Source of the DNA: Telopea speciosissima
Taxonomy: Eukaryota; Streptophyta; Magnoliopsida; Proteales; Proteaceae
NCBI RefSeq assembly: GCF_018873765.1
Contig: NC_057924.1
Location: 9,238,001 to 9,302,000 of the forward strand
Length of the DNA stretch: 64,000 nucleotides
Direction: 5' to 3'
Shown here in pieces: positions 23,594 through 35,014 of this stretch (the stretch's first letter is position 1; the number at the start of each line of letters is the position of its first letter). Made by a program: the position numbers and the translations under genes. The notes beneath the pieces were generated by a model that searched no databases, was not told where the DNA came from, and saw nothing but the letters and a program-made list of their open reading frames with translations.

Positions 23594-24351
23594 AAGTCTA
23601 GGACTCTAGGATGGGCATAGGGATAACTTATTGCTTGTATTGTACTATTGTTGACTCTAATATATTTGACTCTTTATAACAAACCATGTATGATCCATGA
23701 TTTATGCAATGGTTTATAATTTGATGTTGAATTGTTTCTTAATACATATTTAAGTTGTTTTGCTTGAATTATATGTGTTCTAGTACTAAATAATGTGTGC
23801 AATAGGCCATATTAGAGATTTTATACAGCATACACTACCAACCTAGGGTCAGAAGTCAAACTACCATTTTGGTGTATTTTTTAAAACCTAAGGGTTCCAA
23901 TATGTTTAGAGAGCCTAAAATAGGATGTCCTATAAGTTTCAGGATCTGATTTAGCCATTTAGCCCCTGAAACCAACCATTGAAACTTGTAAATAAAAAGT
24001 GCATGCTTTTTACCGAAATTTTGATTTCAAGTACAACACAGGAAGTTCAGCAGCCCCATGAGCTACGTATACATTTTTCACCCTTTTCTATGAATAGAAT
24101 ATAAAAATATTGAGAAACATGGAACAATGGTCTCAGTTCCGCATCGAAGAAGTTTTTATATGGCATCTTTCTCTTTCTGAAAAGGGAAAGACTGCTTTCA
24201 TTTATGTGAAAACAAGTTGTTCAAGCTCCAGCCAAAAAAGTGAACAACATATTGATACATATTCATGGATTTGACTCAATGAAATCAAGTAACCAAGCAT
24301 AAATCCAACATCCAAAGTCAGTGCTGCTAAAGCAGTGGCATTTACAAGAAT
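23594..24351. other. Intergenic and frataxin 3' flank
   Basis: AT-rich DNA. The last 150 bp (minus strand) probably hold the 3' UTR of the frataxin gene. No other gene seen. Confidence 0.5.
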
Positions 24352-25948
24352 TTACGAAAGAGATATAGGTTCACCAGAAAGTTGTTCCAATTCACTTTCC
24401 AAAAGTTGTAATAAATTTGCTTTAGTTCGCCTATAAATCCAAGATTGGCTACTCCTGTCCCAATCAAACCTAGATGGACCACTGCAAGAAAATCAAAACA
24501 TGCCAAACTTTTAAACATAGTGTGGGAATAAGTAACAAATAAAATATAACTAAGACGAATTGAATCTGTAGAAAGCAATGGTAATTTGCATCTATCTACA
24601 AATAGTACAGTGGTTCTGCTGCTGCTCCTCACAGAGCATGAATGTCTGGTGATAGCCTTGAGTTTGAACAAAACCCACAGGTATAGTTACTACATACTAT
24701 TATACTAACTCGAATGAACTCACCAATTGAATAAAGCCCCTGTACTAAGTTTCAAAAATAAAATATAAAAAGGACCTGGCCATTTATAGGTCTTTGAATT
24801 AAAAGAATTACACAATTCTATGTTAAAAACAAGGTTAGGTCATAACAAATTATAATGCATGAATTATTCACCCAAAAAAAAAAATTTATAATGCATGAAA
24901 ATAAAATGTGATCTTAAACAAATTGATCTTGGAAGCCTAAGGATAAACTGTACAAGCATGTTCCGAGAGCCTAAAACTTCGAACCAAGATATTCAAAGAG
25001 GAAAGACCATACAAAGTAAAATGAAACTATACGTAGAAAAATTATGCAACAGAAGCCAAATAGTAGAATGAAAATCAAAAATTTGCTAAAACACACAAAG
25101 CTTAGTCTTATCCATATAAATGTGATACAAATAGCAAGTACCTCACTGGAGAAGACAACCAAATCTGTCTATTTGGTGTTTGCTTGTTCAACACATAGGT
25201 ACCCAAATTCCCAAGCTTAAATGTTAAAACCTGATTCTGTAAAATAAAATACCCAGAGTTAATATTGAAAGAAATGTGGTAGCCTTCTGGAAAATCTAGT
25301 GAAGTACCCCCACACTAGTCCATTATGCTTACCGCATAGTCAATGTCAAAACCATCAATTTGGATGTCATCACCATATTCCTGTTAGAAACAAAAAGGTA
25401 TAAGTAAATAATTTTAACAACTTCCCATTGCTGTTGTGAATTCAATAACAATAATTACCTCCAATTTCTCTTGCAGAGCATTTATTGTAGCATCAGCCAA
25501 GCTGTGAAATTCATCCTCCTCAAGAAGAGAACTGTACTTGACATTATACATTTGCAAATCAGTATTCCCACTAGTTTCAAGGATACAGACCATGTAAGAG
25601 ATTGAATCCAAGTAAACCTAATTTGAAGAAAAGCATCCACATTTTATTAAGCCAGATTATCATATTTGTAAATCTATTAAATTGAAGAGGAGATATAACA
25701 CACCGATAATCAATGGCAGCAGGTACTTGAGCATTGTCGAGATTCGCAGATCGAGAGCAGAAAACCCTATGAGCAGATGCTACTGTTGCTGATGACAAGT
25801 CAGGAGCTCTTGACGCTTCAAGGAGGAACGGAGAAGGGAGAAATGAGAGAGGAGAGGAACATCGATGTCTATGGAGAGAGGAAGATGAATAGGATTCCAA
25901 CGCTAACAATCTTCGAAGTGACAAGCACTTCCTTGTCGACAACAACAT
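24352..25948 (-). CDS. FH: Frataxin homologue, mitochondrial
   Basis: Five exons on the minus strand: 25704-25948, 25459-25531, 25333-25380, 25142-25236 and 24352-24481. All have GT-AG borders and compatible phases and give 196 residues. Residues 1 to about 75 form an Arg/Ser/Leu-rich mitochondrial presequence without acidic residues at the start. The frataxin fold follows: acidic helix [20 protein letters not shown], then [16 protein letters not shown], the sheet [39 protein letters not shown], and the final helix [12 protein letters not shown]. Frataxin binds iron and supports Fe-S cluster assembly with the cysteine desulfurase in the matrix. The start is the first ATG, and the length equals that of plant frataxins. 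The second exon is only 73 bp and the third 48 bp. Confidence 0.95.
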
Positions 25949-27664
25949 AATTCACCTTATAGTCTTCTGTTGTTGGAGGCGGGGTGTTAAAATCAGATCG
26001 TCAAACCTGAACTTCCAGTCGTAGGATTGCAGAAGTAACTGCCATATGAGATCTGCTCATGAGTAATTATACATTTCTAACCAATATAAAGCCATATGTA
26101 AGTAACTGTTTACCAGGAGAGAATGACCTCTAAGTTGGATTAGAAGATAAAACCCTAGAAGTAAGAAATTTCTGAGCAGATTTCAGAACAGCAGGTTAGG
26201 ATACTTCAGCAAGTTTGCCACTGAATCAAAATCGAAAATTAAAATATGTCATGTGTCCTCGTTTTCGTGAGTCATAACCTAAATTTTTTGCTGATCCAAT
26301 CTCAAGGAATTGGTCATGGAGACCCAAAATACTTGTCAGCTAGCTCTAGGAACAAAATGGCCAGAAGGATGGCAATCCTCGTATCATAACTGAGCAATAG
26401 AACTTGTTAGCACCATTCCAATCAATAACCTAGGCACATGTACCCTATAACTAGGCCCTTGCCTGCAAGCCTCCTATAGCCTTTGCAGTAACTACAAAGC
26501 CCCAAAAACAACTGTTACGACATTCCTGCCAAGCTATCAAAAGAACAATGTCCTCAGTCAAGAACATTGGATCCAAACATTAGCAAATTACATGAGACTA
26601 ATAAGTTTCAATCATATGAAAGTAATTTTACCCAACATAATGCTAAGCCAGACTGTATAGCCTCCAATATGCTATCAGACTCAGACATGGAGAGTAAAGG
26701 GTCCCCAATCTGATCATCTCTTTTTTTTCTTTTTTTTAAAGTCCTGCTAAAAATAAAAAAGAGTTGTATCCTCCCCCCCCCCCTCTGTTTTCTGATAGGC
26801 ACAGCAAAGAATAGGAAATATTAACATATATTATTCCATGTTGCATATTATTGCTTTTATCTACATTAGAAAGATCTTTCTAATGATCAAACTGAGATTC
26901 AAATCCTGTTACTCCACTACCAACACTATGAACTTTATTTAGAACAAAAAATCTTGCTTATCATTCTTTTTTAATGATTTCCATTTAAAACAAAAGTTAA
27001 AGGATTGAAAAACAATAAATTACCAAAGTATTTCAAGGGTCATGAGACTACTTCACTCTAAGAAAAAAATGAGATTTCTGACATGCATAGTTCTTGTTGA
27101 TCCTACAAACATGGTTCTTCTTTTTCTTTTTTCTTTTCAGAATATTAGAAAAGAATGATTGGAGACCTCATTTGGAATGATTAGAAACAGAACTCTAGAT
27201 GGATCGAAATAGACATAGAGAAAGAGAACGCAAATACCTGAGAACAGTACTGGCTCTTGGAGGTAGATTAAGATTGCTTTTGCCCTTGCTCTTGAGAGAA
27301 CATCACAAGCCTGAATATTTCCGTCCTTAAGGTTCTGATTCTTCAATGAGAGAGAAGAAACAGAGAGGATGAATTTTGACAGATAAGGAAGGCAGATGAG
27401 GGTAACGGAAATAGAAAGAGAGCGAGCGGAAGAGAATCGTACCTGACGGTCGAGCGAGCTTGGAATGCAAGAGAGAATCGAACCTGAAGGTATGCAACCT
27501 ACCCAATTTCGATTTGCAGGAGCTTTTTGTTAAATATTATGTGGAACAGCTCCGCCACCGAAGCGCCTAAACCCTTAAATGTTGAAAGAGAGACATTCGA
27601 ACACTACCAAACCTCTTTATCACTGTTCCACACAATCGCTGGAATATTGTTGTGATTCTAAGAG
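25949..27664. other. Frataxin upstream region; possible leader exons
   Basis: No confirmed gene. On the minus strand, 27240-27330 is flanked by consensus splice sites (CATTGAAG before it, TTCTCAG|GTATTT after it). It reads NLKDGNIQACDVLSRARAKA, which I do not recognise. It may be a leader or coding exon of an unrecognised minus-strand transcript starting near 27540. A C-run at 26771-26782 is low complexity. Confidence 0.3.
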
Positions 27665-28002
27665 TGCGTTTGGTAACGTTCAGAACAACGTTCTGAACAG
27701 TTCTTTTATTCAAAAAAACATGAAAAAGTGTTTGGTTTTGCGGTTCGTTTTTTCGTTCTTTTAGAACAAATCGGAGGTCTTGAGCACCAAAAGAATGTTC
27801 TTTTCAGACCGTCTCGACCATCTCGGAGACGGTCTGTAAAGAACAAGAACGACAATTACATCGCGATATCGTGAAAAACCATGATTTTGAGAAAAAAAGC
27901 CAACAGGCTCGTTGCCTTCTTGCGATAGATCTGGGGAAGGGAAGGAAATAGAAGGAGCAGAGGAAGAGAAGGTACCTGCAACTACGGCCAAACCATGATC
28001 TC

Positions 28003-28075
28003 ATGTCTCTCTCTCTCTCTCTCTCTGAGTCTCGCTCTCTCTCTCTCTCTGAGTCTCGCTCTCTCTCTGTCTAGG
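28003..28075. repeat. CT microsatellite
   Basis: Imperfect (CT)n interrupted twice by GAGTCTCG, inside the hAT-like element. Confidence 0.9.
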
Positions 28076-28191
28076 TAGTCCCTGTTGTGCGAAAATCAGC
28101 AGTTGATGGGGGGTTTTTGTGTGTCATTGTGTCTCAGAAATTGGATCACCAACCCTATACTTCGAAGAATTCAGCCAAAAAGGTATGGGAT

Positions 28192-28318
28192 TTTAGGAAT
28201 TTTTTTGGTATGATTTGGGAATTTTGTATGATCTGTGATTTTAGTGATTTTTTTTATATGATTTGGGAATTTTGTATGGTCTGTAATTTTAGGGATTTTT
28301 TTGGTATGATTTGAGATT
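28192..28318. repeat. About 55-bp tandem repeat
   Basis: The unit containing TATGATTTGGGAATTTTGTA is repeated about 2.3 times, with T-tract length changes. Inside the hAT-like element. Confidence 0.75.
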
Positions 28319-28517
28319 ATGGAATATGAATTTTGAAGAAGCTGTGTGCTTGTCTGCCATGTGAATTCAAGTGCATTATGAATGTGTTTCCTCATTTTTT
28401 TTTTCAATTGCACAACACAGAACAGTCAGGTTAGTAATTGGGTCAGGTTCTAGTTGAGCATTTGATCACTGGGTCATTCACTCAGACCTGATTCTCTTGA
28501 TGTAAACTTATTACTTA

Positions 28518-28673
28518 CAACCTCACTGAATTCATATCTGGTCTCTCAACAACAAATGCCTAACGACATAACAATGCCATCTGAATGCACATTACTGTCT
28601 CATCATGATTGAACTCAGCAAGCCTAGGGTCCACTAAGTCCAATGCATTTCCTTCTTGGTAGAGCTTCCAGGC
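28518..28673 (-). pseudogene. Captured receptor-like kinase exon fragment
   Basis: On the minus strand, after an intact acceptor (TTTCATAG|GCC), the frame reads AWKLYQEGNALDLVDPRLAE then FNHDETVMCIQMALLC. This is the C-lobe of plant receptor-like kinases, subdomains X-XI (usually W..YEEG..LELVDP.L...F...E..RCI.IALLC). It continues ERPDMNSV after an in-frame TAG and then stops. Only this part of the kinase is present, with no catalytic loop. It is cargo of the hAT-like element and is not functional. Confidence 0.8.
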
Positions 28674-29117
28674 CTATGAAATGACGAAACAAAAACTTAG
28701 CAGATGGAACAAATTATAGCTCTTCAAGATATATATATGTAATGAACATCAGTGGTTTTAGGCTATTCCTATTTTCAACCAAGAAGCAAGAATCAATAAT
28801 GTTCAATTCTAAAGGTAGTATCGTATTCTATTCATACTGTTTGTAGTTTATGTAGGTACACCAAAAATGACCACTTCCTGGGTCTCATGCACTATATAAG
28901 CTTAATTCTCCCTCCAGTTCCTCTGCTCATTGATCCATATCACAGAATCAGAGTCCATAATCCAAGATGCTTAACTGGACAGATAAATATAGTCATCTGA
29001 TAGCAAAACCTGTTTCTGGACCATCACCCCCAATCTGGGATGACTAAATGGAACAATATAAGGTAATGCTATATCCAACAGTCATGTAGAGTTAAATTTA
29101 AAACCAACTCAGTACAA

Positions 29118-29325
29118 GTCATGGTACAGCAAGAAAGATTCAATTCTGGTAAGTTCTTTCTTGACCTTGTTCATCCAAAGAGGCAGCCATCAATGGAGAG
29201 TTTGGATAACATAGGCTCCAATAAAGAACATGTTATGGTACAGCAAGAAAGATTCAACTATGGTAAGTTCTTTCTTGACCATGTTCATCCCCAGAGGCAG
29301 CCATCAATGGAGAGTATGTATTGAG
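29118..29325. repeat. About 114-bp tandem duplication
   Basis: Two copies beginning ATGGTACAGCAAGAAAGATT (29121 and 29236), with a few differences. Inside the hAT-like element. Confidence 0.85.
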
Positions 29326-29897
29326 AGGGTACCATATGCTCCAATAATTGTAAAATAGTTCTTATATATACCATCGATTAAATCTGTAGAAAGTTACTTT
29401 ATAACTTAGTTATAAACTGTAATACACTTCTTTACCCAAAAAAAAACTGTAACACACTTTATGTAACTTACATAGCTCAAGAGATCTGCCTTTTCTTCAC
29501 CCAACCTTGAATAGATAGAGGCTGCGATCAAGTAAAGTGCAAATGGTTAATGTTTGATGTGGTTAAGTCCCAGTTAAGATCGACTACTGTTGTGAATGGG
29601 TGTATGCAAGGGGGAAGTATGTGAATGGATTATACTATTGTTTAACCTAATATTTGCTACACAAGTCAATACTTTTCTTTACATTTGTAATTAACAAGTA
29701 AATGGGTGTGCTGCTCATTATTTACTTTAGAATCATTTTCCCATCATATTGTTATCTCAATTCATCTGTTGTGTGCTTCTTTGATCTATTGCGTACTTAG
29801 AATTTAAAGCCAAATTCATTTGTTGAGTGCTTTTTTCCCTGATTCATCTTAGCTGCTGAAATACCTTTTTGTCTCCACTGATTGAATACTACTTGAT

Positions 29898-29977
29898 GGG
29901 TCTTTAGCTCAAATTGGTAGAGCACTTGGAACATGAGTATGTTCCAAGGGGATGGTGGTTCGAATCCACCAAGGCCC
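29898..29977 (+). tRNA. tRNA-like Pol III gene, undetermined type
   Basis: GGGTCTT pairs with AAGGCCC as a 7-bp acceptor stem (one G-U). GCTC/GAGC forms the D stem and GGTGG/CCACC the T stem around TTCGAAT. A box (TAGCTCAAATTGG) and B box (GGTTCGAATCC) match consensus, and TTTTT follows at once, so it looks like a working Pol III unit. The anticodon arm is abnormal: CTTGGAACAT and ATGTTCCAAG pair over 10 bp around GAGT, so no normal 7-base anticodon loop forms. It may be a tRNA-derived pseudogene, an intron-bearing tRNA, or a tRNA-like small RNA. I cannot assign an amino acid. Confidence 0.65.
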
Positions 29978-30730
29978 TTTTTATTCAAATGTTCATAGCA
30001 TAGTCAGTTATGGCATTAATCCACATAAAAATCCAATTTTTAAAGGCATCTTTGAAATTTGTCATATTTTTATAATTGCTTCGGTTATGTTAATAAGATA
30101 TTTTAGTTTTATACTAAGGTTGGTAAGAGAAAATGATTTTACAAGTAATTTTTTGGTATAATTTAGAAGGAAATGGCATTATTATAATTAAAATCAAATT
30201 GGGAAAAACAGGTTTTACCAAACACCATTTTTGTTCTGAACGCGTTCTTGAGACCATTATCAAACGGTCATTTGTTGTCACAGAACGCCGTTCCAGACCA
30301 AGAACACAAAAGAACGTTTCTAGTCAAGAACGGGCGTTCTTTGTTCAGACCGTTACCAAACGCAGCCTAAGAGTGAAAGAACAACCGAGTTCTCGTTCTC
30401 AGTTGTTGCAGAGCTAGGAGAAGGTTCTCAATCGCAGACTGGGAAAGACCGTGAGTGAGCGAATGTGTCGAGCAAAAGTCTGATAGATTTGCAAAGAAAA
30501 TTGGGTTATTTCCAAATGCCCCCTGAAAATGGTCAAACTTACAGTTGCCCCTTTGAACTTTCACTAATTTCACGTGCACCCCTGCTTTCCAAACTAAGTA
30601 CCACTATAATCCCTCCCATTAGACAGATCCGTTATAACATAACGGATCCCAGTTTTTTAACATTGATGGACCATTCTGCCCCTTTATAGGGTAGAATGAC
30701 AAAAATGCCCTTATTTGAAGAAAAAAAAAC

Positions 30731-30778
30731 CCTGCAACTCATCTTCCCCAAATCGATTTGGGGAAGATGAGTTGCAGG
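30731..30778. repeat. Perfect 48-bp palindrome
   Basis: CCTGCAACTCATCTTCCCC followed by AAATC is mirrored exactly by its complement, centred between 30754 and 30755, at the inner edge of the left TIR. Confidence 0.9.
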
Positions 30779-31042
30779 TATCTTTCAACCCATTTGCAAT
30801 CATCCCTGCAAACCCCTTTGATTGAACCCATATGCAATCATCCCTTGAAACCATGTAATGTCCCCACCTTCACATACACAGGAAGAGGTCCCGTCGATTT
30901 GGGGAAGATGAGTTGCAGGTATCTTTCAACCCATTTGCAATCATCCCTGCAAACCCCTTTGATTGAACCCATTTGCAATCATCCCTTGAAACCATGTAAT
31001 GTCCCCACCTTCACATACACAGGAAGAGGTCCCGTTGTGAAG
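30755..31042. repeat. About 142-bp tandem duplication inside MULE
   Basis: GATTTGGGGAAGATGAGTTG opens both copies (30755 and 30897), and both end GGAAGAGGTCCCGT. They differ by about two bases. The frame it opens is a repeat artefact. Confidence 0.85.
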
Positions 31043-31534
31043 AGATTGAAGGGAGTGAAAAAGCATCCACTTTTGCTTTAGATGGGTCGGTGATTAGGTT
31101 TGAAAAAGCATCTTTAATATTGTTTTCTTGTAGAAACTCTGTTCCAGGTCCCAAAGGTCCGCCTACCCATATTCTTTTTGACGAAGGACAGGATTGGAAA
31201 AATATGCCATAGAGTCTCTCAGTTGCTTCACAGCAAATAGGACTGAGAGCAAGATTGGGATTCAGTTTTTGTAATTTATCTATGACTATTATGATCTAGC
31301 TTGGAAAGCTATTACACTTCTTAGTGGAGAGGATTCCTGATTTTGAGATCAGGTCGTTGTATTTTAGATCTGAGGGGAGTCAATTCTAGGGTATCTAGGG
31401 TTTTTGGGACCGGATCATTAGTTTTTTCAGATTGAGGGGAACCGATTCTAGGGTTTCTAGGACTTTTGAGACTAAATCACTTGAGTTTTCAGATCTGAGA
31501 GGAGTCGATTCTAGGGATTTTGTGACAGGATTGT

Positions 31535-31850
31535 TGGGTTTACAGATCCGAGGGAAGCCGATTTTGGGGTTTTTGGGATCAGATTGTTGGGTTTCAGATC
31601 TGAGGGGAGTCGTCTCTGTGTATGTGAAGGTGGGGACATTACATGGTTGTAGGTGAGTTGCAAGTTCAAAAACTCATCTTCCCCAAATCGTTGGATTGTT
31701 GGGTTTGCAGATCTGAGGGAAGCCGATTCTGGGGTTTTTGGGATCAGATTGTTGGGTTTCAGATCTGAGGGGAGTCGTCTCTGTGTATGTGAAGGTGGGG
31801 ACATTACATGATTGTAGGTGAGTTGCAAGTTCAAAAACTCATCTTCCCCA
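31535..31850. repeat. About 160-bp direct duplication inside MULE
   Basis: The segment from GGATTGTTGGGTTTRCAGAT to AACTCATCTTCCCC occurs twice (about 31530 and 31692). Its end is the inverse of the 30755 repeat, so the whole element is roughly mirror-symmetric. Confidence 0.8.
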
Positions 31851-32125
31851 AACCCTAAACAATTTGGGGAAGATGAGTTGCAGGTTTCTTTTCTTTTCTT
31901 TTTTTCCAGGTAAGGTCATTTTTGTCATTTTACCTTATCTAGGGGGCAGAATGGTCCATCGAAGTTCAAAAATTGGGATCCGTTATGTTATGACGTCTCT
32001 GTCTAACGGCAGGGACTATAGTGGTACTTAGTTTGGAAAGCAGGGGTGCATGTGGAATTAGTGAAAGTTTAGGGGGGCAACTATAAATTTGGCTATTTTT
32101 AAGGGGGCATTTGGAAATAACCCAA

Positions 32126-32582
32126 GAAAATTACATGCCCCTCCACTATACTATTGCCTAATTACACATTCCTCCCCTGGACTTTCTCCAATTACACTCA
32201 AATCCCCTTTGGGCTTTGGCTGATGTTTTCGTTTGATGTTAGTTATTAGTTTGAAAAGACAATTTTACCCTTGTACTAAAACATTAAAAATTGAATTACA
32301 ATTATACCCTGGTCCATGTAACATGACCATTTTACCCTCCTTCCCCTTCCTCCTACTCTACATTGCTATGGTTAGCGGTCAAGCCCGGTGGGAGCGCCAA
32401 CTACTGCACCGACACCACCAACTACTCCAGTCTCACCAGTTTCATCACCACCCGTTGTTGCAACCGCACCGACCATGCCCAAAACCCAGCCCTAGTAGCA
32501 ATACCAACAGTAGTTTCAGCTCCACCAGTGCAAGCTCCCAAGGCAACTCCACCAACACCCACGGTTCGACCCCAGTAGATAA
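32126..32582 (+). pseudogene. Arabinogalactan-type (AGP) gene fragment next to MULE-like end
   Basis: After a GAAAATTACATGCCCCTCC head that resembles other MULE ends in the window, 32390-32575 encodes Pro/Ala/Thr/Val-rich peptide. One frame reads APTPPTTPVSPVSSPPVVAT; after a stop and a frame change comes VSAPPVQAPKATPPTPTVRP. This is the composition of lysine-rich or classical arabinogalactan proteins, extracellular and GPI-anchored. Only the low-complexity part is present, so the family call is cautious. The other end of the supposed element was not found. Confidence 0.45.
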
Positions 32583-33518
32583 GTAATATTAAAATCACAA
32601 AATGAAGCTACTATCAAATCATTCATTTGACTTTCCAACTAATGTTGAATAGTGAACAAGGAGATCAATGGAAGCATTGTCACAAATCAAATTTTTATTC
32701 ATAACCTCATATTCATTTATTTGTAACAATTTCCCTTATAACTAGAAATTTTCTTACTTATATTGAAATCAATGGATAATCAATTCACCTATTCATAACC
32801 TTATACTCAATGATTTTTTATTAGTTTCATTTGGTTCGATTTTCAATTTGGATATCGATCGGTTTGGTGTGGTCCGGTTTTCAGCATATCGCATCATATC
32901 ATAGTCCAAAAACAATTTGATAATGATCAGTTGGTTGGTTCGGTTCGGTCCGGGTTTTTTCAATTGTTTTGATCGATCTATACCATTTTGGGCAACACTT
33001 GAAACATGTCCAATTCCGCTCCACGTATAAGAAGCATTCAACATCACCTTTTTTTTTTTTTTAAAGGAGAGGGTTTCCCACATTGCCATCATGGGAAGGA
33101 ATATGCACGTTACCTTAATGTATGGAAAATGTATCAATCCATGTGGACTCCATGTTTTTAAAATAGATGGAAAAAAAAATTTTTGCTACCTAGTTGTGTG
33201 GCTTATGTGCCCAAACATAAGAGTGTGCAAAAAGTACAGCCATGCCCCCTCTCCATGAAATAAAAAACCACATCTATGTTAATGCCCATGTATGCGCTCT
33301 CATTGGCCCTCGTGTTGGTGCAGGCGCTACACGACCAAGTATCGATCTCTTGCCTAAATAAAAAATACATGTGTGGGGCCCTCACTTTTTTGAAGGAACA
33401 TGAAAAAGAAGTAGCACATAGATAGTGTACGGATCTTTTATCCTTTCACAAAAATACCCTTTGTGCACTCTAAATGATGTTAAGGCTTTAAAGAAAAAAA
33501 AACAACATAAGTGCGGTT
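32583..33518. other. Intergenic, AT-rich
   Basis: GGTTCGG-rich fragments at about 32830-32960 resemble the arm of a hAT MITE like 33519-34302. No gene. Confidence 0.4.
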
Positions 33519-34302
33519 AGGGTGTCAAACGGTCGGTCCGGCTGGCTTCAGTCGATTGAAGTAGTTTCGATGTAGGAACAAGTGAGGCCAAAACCAAACC
33601 GTTAAGGAACTTTGGTCTTCAGTCGGTTTCGATTTCTGTCTAGTATGATTTATTTCAGTTTTTCAATACCGGGTTAGATCAATTTGTTTTCATGCTTGAA
33701 CCACAATGAAATCTTACATGCATAACCTATGGTGAGGAAAAATGTGGCAGCAATATTATAAATCATTTTCCCCAGGTCAAAGAAGTAAACAACCAAAAAT
33801 AGAGGAACTTGATTTGATATGTTCATGTTATAATCAGAGCAAAGAGGAGAAAATTGTAAGAAGAAGATAACTAATATTGAAATGGATGGAAAAACAGAGT
33901 TTTTAGTAAAATCATTATTACAAATCAAATCGATGTTTATCATTATAAGGAGACGATGACTAATTTTGAATTCAATGTATAAGTAATCAATGAGAAGAGA
34001 ACTAATATTGAAATCTCTAAATGAACCTTACTATCAAATCATTCATTTAACTGTCAAAATAATTTTGTATAGTGACCAAAGAGAACATGGAAACATGATT
34101 ACGAATCATTTCCCTATTCATAACCTCATAGGCAATGATTTATAACAATTCCCCTTACAACAAGAAATCTTCTCACTAATATTGATATCATATTGATATT
34201 GATGGATAATCAATTCACATATTTATGACCGCATAATATATGATTGTTTTATTGGTTTGGTTCGGTACAGTCCGATTTTCAATCGGTCTTGTCACCCTAT
34301 CC
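33519..34302. repeat. MITE-like element, GGGTGTCAAACGG ends
   Basis: Left end AGGGTGTCAAACGGTCGG and right end CGGTCTTGTCACCCTAT are inverted. The interior is AT-rich. Typical of plant hAT MITEs, but the target duplication is unclear. Confidence 0.5.
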
Positions 34303-34385
34303 AAATCCAATCTAACAAATATCAATTTGCTTCGATTAGGGATTTTTTTTTAGTCAGTTTCAATCACTTTTACTGATTCGGGCTA

Positions 34386-35014
34386 GTAGGGGTGAAATAG
34401 GGCCAGGTTGGGCTGAGTTTTTTAATACCATAGCCCTACCCTAAGTCCTCTTAGTTCAACCCAAGCCCAATCCCCTCCCTAGGTCAGACTGAGATATCTC
34501 AGCCCAAGCCCAACCCTGCAGGGCTTAGCCCAGCCCAACCCGACCCTGATCGGTCTGGGCTAGTCCGAGCTGGCCCTAATTGACCCTGATTTTTGTTGTC
34601 ATTTACTTTGTACTATGCATTAAAAAAATGAGACACATGTGATTGGGTATTGGTTTGTTTCATACTCAATTGACTATTAGACCTTTCTTTGGTTAAAAAA
34701 CTTAGTCCAATCTTAAAATTATAAATATTTTCGTTCAATAGATAATTAATTAGCTTCTTTTTTTTTTGGATAAACCAATAGATAATTAAATACAAAACAA
34801 AAATTGTAAAATGTAAACAATAAATTGAAAAGCTAACCTAACATAGGGCCAAGCTTAGCCTAAGGCCTCAACCCTGGCCCAACCCAACCCTGACCCAGAG
34901 CCTAAAAAGTTCAACCCTAACCCACCCTGAGGATTGAAAAATCCAGCCCAAACCTTGTGTGTGCGCAAGGATGGCCAGGGCGGGCTCGGCAACAAGGCCA
35001 AACTTACACCCCTA
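34386..35014. repeat. hAT-type MITE, TAGGGGTG ends
   Basis: Left TAGGGGTGAAATAGGGCC and right end TTACACCCCTATA are inverted. Both arms are rich in CAACCC/GGGTTG words. An AT-rich block at about 34590-34830 separates the arms and may be a later insertion. Confidence 0.6.

Larger units (their letters stand above)
27665..30366. mobile_element. hAT-like non-autonomous element with captured DNA
   Basis: The ends are inverted: TGCGTTTGGTAACG on the left, CGTTACCAAACGCA on the right, with further inverted GTTCTGAAC/GTTCAGA words inside. CTAAGAG occurs directly outside both ends (27658-27664 and 30367-30373), fitting an 8-bp hAT target duplication of the form CTAAGAGT or TCTAAGAG. No transposase is encoded. 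The 2.7-kb cargo includes a CT microsatellite, a receptor-kinase exon (minus strand), two internal tandem duplications and a tRNA-like gene. Confidence 0.75.
30503..32123. mobile_element. Non-autonomous MULE with about 220-bp TIRs
   Basis: The terminal inverted repeats start GGGTTATTTCCAAATGCCCC on the left and end with the complement on the right, alike over about 220 bp. The direct repeat AAGAAAATT at 30494-30502 and 32124-32132 is a perfect 9-bp target duplication. The 1.6-kb element has no transposase. Its interior contains a 48-bp perfect palindrome and two direct duplications placed in opposite halves. A single arm of the same TIR family sits at 62592. Confidence 0.92.

Noticed and set aside
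30758-31081. 107-codon frame with a repeated peptide
   Set aside because: Encoded by the tandem duplication inside the MULE; not a repeat protein.
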